Source: Vitis vinifera
Taxonomy: Eukaryota > Streptophyta > Magnoliopsida > Vitales > Vitaceae
DNA length: 64,000 bases
Direction: 5' to 3'
NCBI RefSeq assembly: GCF_030704535.1
Contig: NC_081815.1
Location: forward strand, 4,598,501-4,662,500
Shown: one piece after another, positions 51,925 through 64,000 of the stretch
Numbering within the stretch: the first letter of the stretch is position 1
Layout: each line of letters starts with the position of its first letter
Program-made: the position numbers and the translations under genes
The notes under the pieces: model-generated
The model's input: the letters and a program-made list of their open reading frames with translations, nothing else
What the model was told of the DNA's origin: nothing
The model's database searches: none

Positions 51925-52032
51925 GGTGTCGTATAGCTAAATGGTCCTCCATCCATTTTGGAACCCGAGTCCCCGGTTCAAATTCCACAATGCAGGTATT
52001 TTTCAACGTAAGCAAAAGCTGTCCCACATCGG
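51925..52032 (+). other. tRNA-like remnant followed by an snRNA-type USE motif
   Basis: An A-box-like TAGCTAAATGG (51,934-51,944) and a B-box-like GGTTCAAATTCC (51,975-51,986) are spaced as in a tRNA gene, but the acceptor arms do not pair, so this is not a functional tRNA. It could be the head of a tRNA-derived SINE. GTCCCACATCGG at 52,021-52,032 matches the plant snRNA upstream element RTCCCACATCG. The same motif is common in dispersed plant repeats, so the meaning is open. Confidence 0.4.
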
Positions 52033-52387
52033 AAACAAAAAGACCCCAACATGCATGATAAAATCCAGCACGTCTACATGCCCTTTGGCCATCGACCAGA
52101 TCGGTTGGGTTTTCAGAACACTGATTCCTATAGCATTTGTTTGTGGAGTTAAGTTTTGAGTTCGTTTGGTTTGGGTTTTCATTTGAGTCTCTCGATCCTT
52201 TAACATTTAGTTCTTATTTGCTTGGGCTTACTGTTGGGCCTCCAGCATTTGGATTTATTATTTTGAGCTTACTGTAATTTGGGCTTTGGACTTGAGCATG
52301 AGATTATTTGTTTGGGCTATATTTTCTATCATTTGTTGTTGTTCATTCATTGTTTTGTTTATTCATTTTTCTTTTATAAATTAGTTT

Positions 52388-52720
52388 CTAAAAAATAATC
52401 CAGAAAAATTATTTTCAATAAAAAATATCAGAAAATGTATTTAAAGAGTTCCAGAAAATTATTTCAATAAAAAGTGTCAAAATTATTTTAATAAAGTTCC
52501 AGAAAATTATTTCAATAATAAGTATCAGAAAATTATTTTACAATCCAGAAATTCGTTTTCAATAATCTAAGAAATATATTTTTTTAATAAAGGTCCAGAA
52601 ATTATTTTCCTGAAAGTTGTTTTGATAAAATAGTCCAAAAAGTTGTTTCTAATAAAATTTCAGAGAATCGTTTTAAGAAAAAGTCTAGAAAGTTGTTCTT
52701 AGTAAAGTTCACAAAATTGA
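52388..52720. repeat. Degenerate tandem repeat (CCAGAAAATTATTTCAATAA)
   Basis: About ten imperfect copies of a unit near 30 bp, built on TCCAGAAAATTATTTCAATA, alternate with ATCAGAAAAT variants. It has decayed to different lengths and is non-coding. Confidence 0.75.
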
Positions 52721-52810
52721 AGGTATTGGGAAATACTCCAAGGTATTTTAGAAATATTTTAAAATTTTTAAAGTGTCTTTTTTTTAAAAAAAAAAAAAAA
52801 AAAAAAACAC

Positions 52811-53045
52811 TTAGAGTGTGTCTTGAAGTGATTTTAAAAAACATTTTAATATTTCTAACACTTAAATGATAAAAAATTTTCAAGTGTTAAAAAGATTAAC
52901 AATATTTCCTAAAATCACTACCAAACAAGCCTTTGGTAGTTATTTTAAAAAGTGTTTTTAATTTTTTTAATATTTAAAATTTTTTATCTTTTAAGTATTA
53001 GAAGGATTATAAACACTTCTTAAAATTACTATCAAACAGACTCTT
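52811..53045. mobile_element. Two adjacent fold-back MITEs
   Basis: Both are imperfect palindromes of 110-120 bp: 52,811-52,930 (ends TTGAAGTGATTTTAAAA and AAATCACTACCAAACAAG) and 52,931-53,045 (ends TTTGGTAGTTATTTTAAAA and AAATTACTATCAAACAGAC). Each folds around a core of AACACTTAAA-type repeats. They belong to the same family as 33,384 and 59,711. Confidence 0.6.
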
Positions 53046-56000
53046 AATTGTTTTAAAAACTTTTAAAAACGTTTTAAAAAATATTGTCAAACACTTGTTT
53101 TTTTTACCTTAATTTAGCACTAGAAACACTTTTAAGAAGTATTGTCAAACATGCTCTTAGTTTTTCAAGGCCGAGGGTGGAAATAATATTGATAAAGCAT
53201 TTAATGATTGTTTTTAAAAATTTCTTTAAAATAAATTATACTTGAGACACATTAGGGCTTTTATTTTATTTTATTTTATATTTTAAAAATGGAAAAACTG
53301 GTTTTGAGTGACTAATTTGAAAAAATATAGAAAAAAGAACTCAAACTTCGTCTTCACTCGTTTGAAAATATTTTTAAATATATACACATTCTCATAACTC
53401 AAATAATTATTCATTAAAATAACCTTTTTACACATTAATAATATCAATTAATAATCTTTTTTTATTGTGAGAATGGATTTGAGACTAATAAAATAAGAAA
53501 TTTTAAAAATTAAAAATACAATTAAAACTATAAAAAAAAACTAAAGCTAAAAATATAAAAATAAAATATTAATTTCACTTAATTAAATCACACTAATAGA
53601 AAATATAAATATCGAGAAAGAGTTGAAAGTATAATGAGAGTAAAGATTTTATTTTTAAAATTTTAAGTGATTTTTGGTTTTTAATTTTTATGTATTTTAG
53701 TTTTAATTATATTTTTTATTTTTAAAATTTCTTATTTTATTGTTGATTTGAACTAACAAAATTTTATTCAATTTTATTAAATAGAGAAGATAAAGGGATT
53801 TATATGATATACGATATAAAATCATTATTAATTAGGGGATTAGAAAAATTTTATTTATCATTTGAAAATTGTGGAGAATTTTTTTCACAACAATTCATAT
53901 CTCATATTATATAATAAAAAAATATAATATATTTATTTACAAAACACTTTTATGAAATTAAAATAATAAATTAATTTTAGTTAATTTTATTTAATATTAT
54001 CAAGTAAAATGGTATTTTAGGAAATAATTATTTGAGTTATAAAAAAGTGCATATATTTAAAAATATTTTTAAATAGATGAAGATAAAACTGGCTTGTAAA
54101 AGTTAACATTATTTTTTCTATATTTTTTTTTCAAATTGGCAAATCAAAATCCAATTTTCCTTTTAAAAATTCTTGACAATTAGATGTTGTCTGGTTACAT
54201 TTTTTTTCTTTTATTTTTAAAAAAATATAAAATAAAGTAAAATGAATGATCTCGTGTACAAAAATAGAGACTTATCTTATTTTTCTTAAAAATTATTATT
54301 ATAATTTTTCACATTTGTTTATATTTTTTAAAATAGTATGAAAAAAAAAAACCATGGGTTTTGTTTGGTCATGGTTTTTGTAACTTGTTTTTTTATAAAT
54401 ACTTTCAATTTAAAGAAAATAAATAATTTTTTGGGAGTTTTTTTATAAATGTTTGGAAAGTTATTTTTAAAAATATTTTTGAAAGTACACAAAATAAAAT
54501 ACTCATTTAGATTAATAAATTTTAGTTGTTTTTAAAAATATTCTTTATTTTAATTTTGTAACAAAAAATTATAAATTAAATTTATATAATATTAATTAAA
54601 TTTAATTCAAGTCTTATTAAAAATTAAAATAATGTTACAATTATAAATAAATTAATACTAAATAGTTTTTCAGTGAAATATAGATACTATATCACAATAA
54701 AATTATAAATTATATTATTATTTTTTTTATCAAAAAATGAGACACCCTAAGCCTCGAGGTTAGGAAACCTTGTCAATTTTGCACATCCAACATAAAGGTA
54801 AAATATGCCCAAAAAAAAAAAAAGATTAAATAGTAAAAGAGAACATTAGTCAAAGGAGAGTGGCTTCATACAGCTAAAACTATCTTTCCAATATAGAAGT
54901 TTAATTATTCACAATAATTATGACATACTAATTCAATTCAAATTATCTCGATGATTAAAAACATAACACATAATCCAAATCAACATGTTAAAATAAAGTC
55001 TTTAAGACCAAGCATAAACTAAACAAACAAGAACCATTATTATCCTTGACGTTACTCATTGTTATCTACATTTGGGTACCTGAAAGGTGGTGAGTTTCGA
55101 GTCAGTAAATGAATATACTAACAATACTGTTATAAAAATAAAAGTGACATAGCAGTATAGCACAACTTAACTTTCAAACATATAGACTATAAATAAATTT
55201 TCTTTTCCCAAACTAGTAGGATCTTTAGTGATAGATTATTCTTTAATTCAGAAGGGACTAGCCAATCAAATGGTACTATCTGGTCAATGACTACCCCATT
55301 AACTAAGTTTTCTAATCTTAATACAACTAGGCATTGATGATCAACAATACAACCCCCGTTGCCCAAGGCTACATAAGACAAAAAAAATGATGTTTTTCAC
55401 AATATAAATAAAATATTTTCTTACCCTTTCAAAAAATTAACATTTCAAAAAATATTTTAGAACTATAATTATGCAAAAAAGTTGAATCGAGCAAAGAAGT
55501 TGATTAAACTTAGAATTTACCTAAATAAATAAATTGAATATTATTAATACAAGCCTATTTTATCCTAAAAATAATTTTATATCACATGCTTTTAGTTATT
55601 ATGATTAATTTTATATTTAATAATTTATTTATTTATTCTTCATACATTATCCTGCGTACAATATCAACATATAATTTTTTTTTCCAACTATACTAATTAA
55701 TATATTTTTTTCTCTATTGTACAATTCATATTTTATTTTCCCTATTTATTTTTCTTTATTATTCATATTTTATTCACATTGAATATCCATTCTACATTGC
55801 ATTTTTTTTATTGAACAAATAAAATATTATTTTTATTTATTTTTATTTATACTTATATTTTTTTTTCACAAAATATCACTTCTTAAATTTATAGAATTTT
55901 CCTTCAAACTAAATACTTACGTTTATTTTAGAATTTTATTATATATAAATTTCTCCCAAATAATAATATGTGGACTTAATTTTTGTCCGAGGTTTATTTA

Positions 56001-56935
56001 GGGACCACATTCAATGTACTATCACTATTTTTTTTATTAAAATCTTTTTTTTTTTTCCCTGACTTCCTCACTCTATATTGATTAGATGAACTATACGAAT
56101 TTTTTTTCTACATCTAACCTAGAAAATATTTGAACGATAGTATAATATATTTATCTTTAAAAAAAATTAAAAAAAATCTAAAAAAACCTATACTAAACTA
56201 CTTGAAAGACTTACCTTAAATTTTACTCGTAAAAATAATCAATGGTGAAATCTAGAGGTTTATCTCTTTGTTTTTGCTCTCTTTTATATCTTCATCTTTC
56301 TCACTATGTTTTTTCTCTCCTCATCTTTCTCTCTAGTTTTCCTTTCTCCAAACTCTTAAATTTTGTTAGATATTTTTGTTTTTATTTTTATTTTTATTTT
56401 TTTTAAAAAAAAAACTAAAACTCGCCAATCATAGTTTAAAATTTGTAATTCCCGGATTTAAAATTTGTAGCTTCTTTTTTTTCTTTTTTCTTTTAATAAT
56501 GTATCCTTATTATTATTATTATTAAAAGACATAATAATGTTTTTGTTCAAAATGAATAATAGTACATTAAAAATAATAATGATTAATAATATTTATTTAC
56601 CCAATAAGAAATCTAACAATTATTTTTAAAAAAAGGTCATATATGTATATATATAAGAAAATGATTTAATAATAATTAATTATAAAGTTCAATTAATGTC
56701 CATTAATTCTATTATATAAGCAAAATGATATGCTGGTATCCTTGTTCACTAGCTAGTATACTACTTCTCCTGCTACATTTTCTATATATATATATATATA
56801 TATAGGTAGACCCCAAATTAAATTCATTCTGTTTCTCTTTTCTATTTGTTGAACATAATGATAATAAACCCATGGAAATTGGATCAAATTGGAAACCCTA
56901 AACTTAATTCATGAATGCATATATAATAGTACGTA
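53046..56935. other. AT-rich intergenic DNA, no gene seen
   Basis: The DNA is very AT-rich. A less AT-rich patch at 54,735-55,375 includes an open minus-strand frame of 64 codons (55,187-55,381) that I do not recognise. It may belong to an old repeat. The last 200 bp includes the likely 3' UTR of the SHINE gene and an (AT)n run (56,782-56,804). Confidence 0.5.
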
Positions 56936-57634
56936 CTACATGCAACGGGTACCTTCACCATCTTGAATCTCAAGTATAGGGCTAGGGCAATTCTCGTCAA
57001 GAAGCTCCTCAACCATTTGCAGTGCAATTCTGTCTTCTTCGATTTCCATCCCGCTTCCGAATTCAGGCCCTGGCAATGGAGAACTTGATTTTGATAATGG
57101 CGATGCACCCTCTGAAGTATGGCCTTTCTTCTTCTCCCCTGGCTCAACTATCATAACCCAATTCGAATTGGAGCACTGCCCTGCGCTCTTCTGCCACACC
57201 CCTATGTGGGAATTCTCGGGGTCCAGCTTCAGGCATGTCAGTGATGGAGAAGGCACCTTGCTGCTTTTCCGGAGCTTGGCTTGTAGGATTTCCGATAAGG
57301 CCTTGGTTGATGAATGGGGGTCCTGGTAAGTACTAGTGTTTTCTGGAGTAGGAGTTTGGGCTACTGGGAAGTTGGTTTTTGCATTCCGGCCACTCATTAA
57401 AACGGCGGCCTGATCATAAGCCCGAGCTGCTTCCTCTGCTGTTTCAAATGTGCCCAGCCACACCCTTCTCTTCCTGTCCACGACACAGAATATATATATG
57501 TAAGAGATCAAAGTATACGGAAAGAAAGATGTGTATGGATAATCAACCACTTACAACAACGGGTGGCGTATTTCAGATACCCATGAGCCCCAGTGGCGCT
57601 GCCTGACTCCTCTGAACTTCTTGGATTGTACCAT
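56936..57634 (-). CDS. SHN: AP2/ERF transcription factor, SHINE/WIN1 clade
   Basis: Two exons, 57,555-57,634 and 56,936-57,473, are joined by an 81-bp GT-AG intron and give 205 aa. SHINE factors are nuclear activators of cutin, wax and related wall genes. [20 protein letters not shown] opens the single AP2 domain (about residues 6-63), which continues through [20 protein letters not shown] to GRNAKTNFP. The intron splits the domain after RHPLL, as in known SHN genes. Two clade motifs follow: the middle one ([39 protein letters not shown]) and the C-terminal one (SNWVMIVE). An acidic tail [14 protein letters not shown] ends the protein. No damage is visible. The start is the first ATG in good family alignment. 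Confidence 0.95.
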
Positions 57635-57845
57635 GTTTGAGGGAGAGAAACTGAGATTAATTTGAACCACAGAGGACAGAGAAGTACGCGAACCCAGCGC
57701 ATCCAACAAGATATAGAGGCGGGCGAAATCCACCATCATTGGAGCACGTTGTCGGCGAGCAAGACTTCAGTACAATGCCTAATAAACCATATCACCTAAT
57801 TCCCCATTATTAACCTTGAAAATAAATGAACAAGTCCTCTTGCTA

Positions 57846-57931
57846 CAAAGACCTCCCCCACTTGATATTAGCGGTGAGAGTGAACCGTCAAAGACCTCCC
57901 CGATTTGATATTAGCGGTGAGAGTGAACCAT
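57846..57931. repeat. 43-bp tandem duplication upstream of SHINE gene
   Basis: Two units (57,846-57,888 and 57,889-57,931) differ at only a few positions. Each contains AAAGACCTCCCC, TTGATATTAGCGGTGAGAG and TGAACC. They lie about 210-300 bp upstream of the SHINE ATG, within likely promoter range. Confidence 0.92.
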
Positions 57932-60900
57932 CATGACACGTTTTTAATTATGTAGATATTGAGATACTAATGTTTTCAAAACGTAAAATAAAATTAAAAA
58001 TGTAAATTTTTTTTCTTGTAAGATATCATTATAATTTTTTAATTATAAAATAATTGTTTGAATCACTTCCCCTTTGAATCTTAAAACTTGAGGTGTAAAC
58101 TAACCGGGATACCCTTAAAGTAGGTCTTGGGCCGTGGCAATAACTGAAGGATCAAATTACATACCGTCAATTTATCTACATATGGACAGGACCCATATAT
58201 TTGCCACCACGTGCGGCGCCTAGTATTGCGCAACCAATTATAAGAAATTAGAGAAAGCACTGGGACAAAAAGCCTGAAAAAGAATATCTGGAACAGTGAT
58301 GAAGATGCAGCATGAGATAACAGGGCAAAGAGGTGAAATATCGTGGTTTTAAAGCCCATCATATTTCCAAGGACATTGGCAGCGAAATGGCGCTCAAAAA
58401 ATTGATAGTGAAGCGATACACAGGGACCTACACCATGTGCATGCCATGTGGTAGGTCAGCAGCTGTAGCTACCTCTCAAATCAATATCACTCGTCCTTCC
58501 CTCATCCTAGGTTTTGCTTTTTCTTTTTCTTCTTTCTCATCGGTTTTTGTTGACCCCAGAAATACACGTATCATGGCATAAAACCATAAGTCGACAGTAT
58601 AAGACACGACAATATGTACTTCATATATGGACATGGAGTGCACATGGGATACCAAATTATTAAGGATCACGTTATTATATATATATATATATTTTAAATT
58701 AATAGTTTAATATGATATATTTGATAGATAATCATGGATTTGAGTTATCTTTTCTTCGAATGAGGAAAGGTATTAGGAAGTTATATATGTATATTGAGCT
58801 TAAATCTTATAAGTTTAATTTTTTAAAGAAATTGATAATTCAATATGAAAGATTGGTTGTTAGAATACATGATTGAGACAAAATTCGATTATATATATAT
58901 ATATATATATAAAACTAAAAGGTACAATTATTGTAAATCATGCATGGCAAAAAGGCATAAATTATTATTAATTATGTCGGAAGACTTGCAATAGTAGGAG
59001 TTTGGTTGCATGCACCTCTTACTATTCCTTTCAAGTTCCAACCCCACCTCTTTATTTATTTATTTTTAAGGATTTTGAAAAGAAAAATGAGGAAAAACCA
59101 ATTTAAGTACTTGATTTATGAATATGAAGAGATTTGTTATGCTAAAATTCCATACTATGTGATGCGAAAAAATTGTTATTTTTTTATATTTAATTAAAGG
59201 GCGGGAGAGGGGCCAAGTACGAGGTGAATTGATATTAAGGAATATAATTTAAACCTTAATGTGATCTAAGTCCATAATTGGCAATAAAATTTTATCCTTA
59301 ACTTTTTAAAGTGAAGAAATTGTTAGAATATGAGTACTTGAAAAAGAAAAAGATGATATATGTGCTAGGAGTCAAAGTAAGGGGACCTTGCCATAAACAA
59401 ATAGTAGTTAGCTAATTATGGTTTTGACCACAAAGCTTGCTTTCCAATTTTAAAAATAAAAATTAGAAACGATAGTATTTTTATTGAAAGTGTTTTCTTG
59501 GAAAATGTTTTTATAAAAATCACTTATGGAGTATTTCTCTAGAAAACATTATAAGTTCATTTGATAATGCTTTTTAATTGGGTTTCTAATTCTAAAAACA
59601 CTTAAAAGTGTTTTTAAGGTAAAAATAAAAAAAAATAAAAAAATAAGTGTTTGATAATGTTTGAAAAACACTTTTTAAAATTTAGGAAAACATCTGAAGT
59701 GTTTTTTAAAGTCTGTTTGATAATAATTTTAAAAAAAACTTCTAATATTTTTAACACTTAAAAATTTTTATCATTCAAAGTGTTAGAAATACTAAAAACA
59801 TATTTTATTAAATCACTACCAAACACATTTTTAGAAAAGTACTTAAACGTGTTTATTTAAAAAAACACTTTAAAAATTTTCATATATTCCTAAAATACCC
59901 TTTCCCGTTGTCCTCAATTTCCCTTATCACTCTCTACTTCCTTCTCACTCTCCTTTTCCTTTTTCACTTCCTTTTCATAAAAATTATTTTTTTAGTTTTT
60001 TTAAAATATAAATGTTTATATATATTTTTAAAAATAAAAGTTTTTGGTTTATTATAATATTTTCTTTTTTTAATAAATGTCCTTTTTAGTAGTTTACTAT
60101 TATTAAAAGTGTTTTTGTAATTATATAATATATTATAAAAAACACTAATGGAACACTTTTCTAGATTATCATAAAAATGTTTTTCACAAAAGTATTGTAG
60201 AATAAAACACTTTCAATAAAAACATTTCCACTAAAAACAATGTCAAATGGGTTTTAAGTGATTTTTCAACATTACAAGAGATTTTTTATATTTTTAAAAG
60301 TGTTTCCTAAATTTTTCTAAACACTTTTTAAATTAAAAATACTTCTTAAAAATTATTGTCAAACAGAGTTATGTAGAATACTAAAATTCTTAAATGTTTA
60401 TATTAAAAAGCTAATAATTTTAAAAAAAATTAAAAAAGAGGTATTATAAATTTTTCATTACCTCAAATTTTAAAATTTTTAAAGCAATAAGATATATCTT
60501 TATATAAATATATTACATTTTTATGGAGAAGTTATTGATTTTAAAAACAAAAATTAAATAAAGTCTATCAAAGTAGACATGAGTGGTTGAGTCTTAACGT
60601 GTGTTTGGTAATTAAGATGGTCCAATTTTTAAGAAATTTCATGGAAAGAGATTATAGAGATGCCTTACCTTATATGAAAAAATTCTTATATTTTACTTGG
60701 TTGCCATGGAAAATGCAATGTCTATACAACATATAATAAAATATATAGTTAATTTTATATCACCTTCCTGACTTCATTAATTTGAATTTCATCAAATATT
60801 TCTTTCTTCATAGATTTAAGTGCATTTAGTCTAATCTGACCAAGATGATTGAAATTAGTCCAAAAACATAATATAGAAAAAGGTGACAATTCAGAAATTC

Positions 60901-62584
60901 CCATAAACATTAGTCAATTGAAAACATGACTCAACCTTTTTTATTCATTAATCCAAACCTCATCAAATAATAATTAAAAAAATGGTACGTAGGATGTGAA
61001 TATGATGGCAAGTAGTTTTCATTTGGTTGAAATAAATAATTTGTAAGATGAATTTCATTTATTATTTGGGTAAGTGATGAATAATGGCAGATGGAGAAGC
61101 AATTAGTGTGATAAGGAGAGGAAAAATATAGAATAAATGGAGAAATAAAAAGTTTAAATTTGCCATATAGGATGAGTTGGATGTGATAATGACTGAGAAA
61201 GATGCTCCATTTTGATAATCATTGGACAGGAGCTTAAATGTCATAAATGTCCTTATACTAAAAGGTTTTAAAATTCAAAACATTTAAAACAAAATTTATG
61301 ATGTATGGTCTATACTTATTGTAATTATTGACATTTTGATTTTAAATCAAAATTTTGGATTTAACCTTTACTGTTATTATATATATAATAGTATAATTTA
61401 TTATTTGAATTTACTATTTTAAAAAAAAATACTCCTAAGAAATATTTTTAAAATAACATTTAATATGTTTTTTTATTCTAATTTTTAATTTTATTAAAAA
61501 CAAAACAAGTTTCATAATTATGTAATAAAATTATAAAAATAATGATTTTTTTTCATATATATATATATATATTAATTTTAAATTGATAAATCATGTTTTT
61601 GCTTGTCTAAAAAGAGTAAGAAAATAATGGATAATGTTTAATCGATTTTTATTTTTATAATATACTTTTTTGAAAAAATTATATGATTTTTCTATATTTT
61701 TTCCTTGGCATAGAATTTTTTTCTTAATTTTTATATATTATTTTTTTTTCTCAATAAATGAAGTTAATACATATGATATGTTGAATATTAGTGAGGTATA
61801 AAAAGTGATCTCTAAGACTATTACTTTTATTATAAAACATAAGTACCACAAAAATATATTATAATTATAATATAAATATACTTATATTATAATAAAACTT
61901 AATTATGAAAATTTTGAATATTTTTATAAAAAATGATAGTTTTGTATTATCATACTATACTTCATAACATACTTATATTATAAATAATTTTTTAAACTAA
62001 ATGAAGTACTAATTTGAATTCATGATACGCGTATTTTTTTTATATATACAAAAATTATTAAATAATTTTAATGCATTTGGTGAATGATGTTAATATATTG
62101 ATATACTATGTTAATACCAAGGGTATAAATAGGCATTTCTAAAATTATTACTTTTGAATAAAATATAAGTAGGACATAAATATATTATACTTATAATATA
62201 AATACACAAATATTACAATAAATTATAACATAATTTAATTTATTTTGTTTAATTTTTTTCACATGTTATATTACCCAACACAAATAGTCGTGTGTTATTT
62301 AATTGAATAATTACGTGTTATTCAATTAAATATTTGTATATTATTCAATTAATGAGAATTCGTAAAATAATAATTATTCATTTTATTAAAGCAATAAAGT
62401 TTTTAATTATATGTTACATATAAACAATATAATAACCTTAGGGTGTGGTTTTTACTTTAGAGATATTGAAAATTAATTTTTTTTATTTAAAAAATCTCAA
62501 TTTAAAAAAAAAAGAAAAAAGAAAAAGAGGATATTTCAAATAATTTAATTTCTTATAATAAAATAAATAAAATTATATAATTTC

Positions 62585-62621
<37 letters not shown>

Positions 62622-63536
62622 CTTTTCTCTTTTCACTTTTTTCACTTTTCCATTTTTTTCAAGTCCACGTAACTAAAGAAGTAAAAAGAAAAAATGACAA
62701 ATTTATTAAACATACTATATTGATATGATAATATAAAATAATTTATAATTAATATGAAATAAAAAAAATAGATTAATAATACACAATTTATTAAATTATT
62801 TTTATAAAAATTCGAATATTCAATTGGATTTATTGTAAGTCCATTCAAATAAATAATAAAATTACTTTTATCCTGAATTTTTATAAGTAAAACTTTATTA
62901 AACAATTGGTTGATTGTTTAAAAGTGAAAAATAATTTTTTTGGACACGAGATATGCACTAGTAATTAATTGTAGTTATCATCACACATTCGTATTATTTA
63001 CAATCTCAAATTTACTTATGGATAATATAGAAAGCCATATTGAGGATAAAATTGTTCTAGAAAATTTTTTATGATAAGTCACCCTTCCCGTCATTATCTT
63101 CCTTTTTTATAACTTTGCCAGAGGATGCACAGCGAGTGTCTTCCTACCCACCACTGAGTCAATGACTCGGAGACTTAGTGTCATGTCCTTTGTCGGCATA
63201 GATGCCAAATTGCCTATCAATCTCAATTGATGCTGGTTGTTGAAAGTTAAAGCTTTCATAACTATCTTTATATTGAAAATTCAAATTTGTGTTGCTTGGA
63301 AAGGTTTTTATTTTATTTATTTATTTATGTTTTCTTTTTATTTTTTATTTAAAATACCCCTAAAAAAAAGATTTTAGAAAAAATTTAAAAATAATTTTAG
63401 GATTTTTTAAAAGACAAAAGTTTATTTAGAAAATTGACATAGACTAATTTTTATATACTTCTAATTTTTATTTTATTTTATTTTGTATACATTCATAATT
63501 CTTCTTCTTAAATATTTCTTAAAAAACAACTTAAAA

Positions 63537-63567
<31 letters not shown>

Positions 63568-64000
63568 CATATTTTTAAAACAAATTTAGAAAAAAAATAT
63601 TTTTCTATTAAAAAATTACCAAATATTTCCAACGTTTGAATAATAATTCCCCTACGGACTTTTCGAAACCATGAGTTATAAAAACCCAATTTTCAAATGT
63701 TTTTTACAATAAAAACTGAAGTATTTTCAAACTATTTTTTACATTTTTAATATTTTTAAAAAATAATTTTATAATTAATAATTTATATTTAATTAAATTT
63801 TAAAATAATTCCTCAAAAAATAATTAAAATATATTTTTATAAAACAAGGTAAAAAAAACTAGTTTCGAGAATTATAATCGGTAATCAAACAATTTTTTTT
63901 TTTCAAAAAACAAAACAAACCTATTAATTACTAAAAATAGTTAATAATGTGTCGTGACAATATTTCTATTGTTTCGAGTATAATCATTTATTAAGTGTTT
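57932..64000. other. AT-rich intergenic DNA to the window end, no gene seen
   Basis: I found no supportable coding sequence. The DNA is dominated by A/T runs and (AT)n microsatellites (58,676-58,692, 58,892-58,909, 61,556-61,572, 62,590-62,619, 63,541-63,567). A GC-richer patch at 63,100-63,240 includes a near-palindromic GAGTCAATGACTC and could belong to a feature outside the window. A CACGTG G-box occurs near 58,208. Confidence 0.5.
59711..59831. mobile_element. Fold-back MITE of the TGTTTGATAGTG family
   Basis: It starts GTCTGTTTGATAATAATTTT and ends AAATCACTACCAAACACATT, with an internal palindrome around AACACTTAAAAATTTTTATC. Partial relatives flank it at 59,540-59,700 and 60,240-60,370, so this stretch is a cluster of nested or decayed members. 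Confidence 0.6.

Noticed and set aside
51925-51998. A functional tRNA gene
   Set aside because: The A and B boxes are present, but the acceptor and anticodon stems do not pair acceptably.
55187-55381. Minus-strand frame of 64 codons (SYVALGNGGCIVDHQCLVVL)
   Set aside because: The text looks orderly but has no recognised family or neighbouring exons. It is more likely an old repeat.
62588-62620. CRISPR-like or regulatory meaning of the AT repeats
   Set aside because: They are simple (AT)n microsatellites without spacers, ordinary for plant intergenic DNA.

Overview
This is a plant nuclear window: AT-rich and intron-rich, with GT-AG splice sites, a nuclear-type tRNA, class III peroxidases, a plastid heme oxygenase, an SPX protein, a SHINE-type AP2/ERF factor and Ty1/copia retrotransposons. 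Gene style and repeats suggest a woody eudicot, and grapevine (Vitis) is my best guess. That is an inference, because no search could be run.

Bases 1-34,200 hold a degraded tandem array of at least three units. The ancestral order along the plus strand, with all genes on the minus strand, looks like heme oxygenase, peroxidase, a small plant-specific protein, then the flank of an SPX gene. Unit 1 (1-5,285) has a broken heme oxygenase exon, a MITE in the dead promoter, and a peroxidase whose reading frame is intact but whose distal catalytic Arg and His are both Lys. Unit 2 (8,448-27,850) has the only complete heme oxygenase (four exons, 290 codons). Its peroxidase is frameshifted and cut off in exon 3 where a SIRE-like copia element begins (15,394-about 24,203), and it carries a start-less copy of the small protein. 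Unit 3 (27,690-34,215) keeps heme oxygenase intron and promoter remnants without exon 1, the only peroxidase that looks catalytically competent (327 aa), and a nonsense copy of the small protein. It ends at an intact SPX1/2-like gene (34,333-36,582) with two perfect P1BS sites just upstream.

Between units 1 and 2 lie the last two exons of a DnaJ-type zinc-finger gene (plus strand) and a tRNA-Arg(CCT). From 36,800 to 56,900 the window is AT-rich intergenic DNA. It holds a full-length copia element with 210-bp LTRs and an ATATC target duplication (46,613-51,689), fold-back MITEs, a hAT-like element and a tRNA-like remnant. A two-exon SHINE/WIN1-like gene sits at 56,936-57,634 with a 43-bp tandem repeat about 210 bp upstream of its ATG. 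The last 6 kb is AT-rich with no gene I can support.

The working genes serve unrelated tasks: bilin/phytochrome chromophore synthesis, peroxidase chemistry in the wall, phosphate sensing and cuticle control. The clearest story is birth and death in a tandem array, with paralogous empty sites that order the insertions. I found no convincing new biological system.
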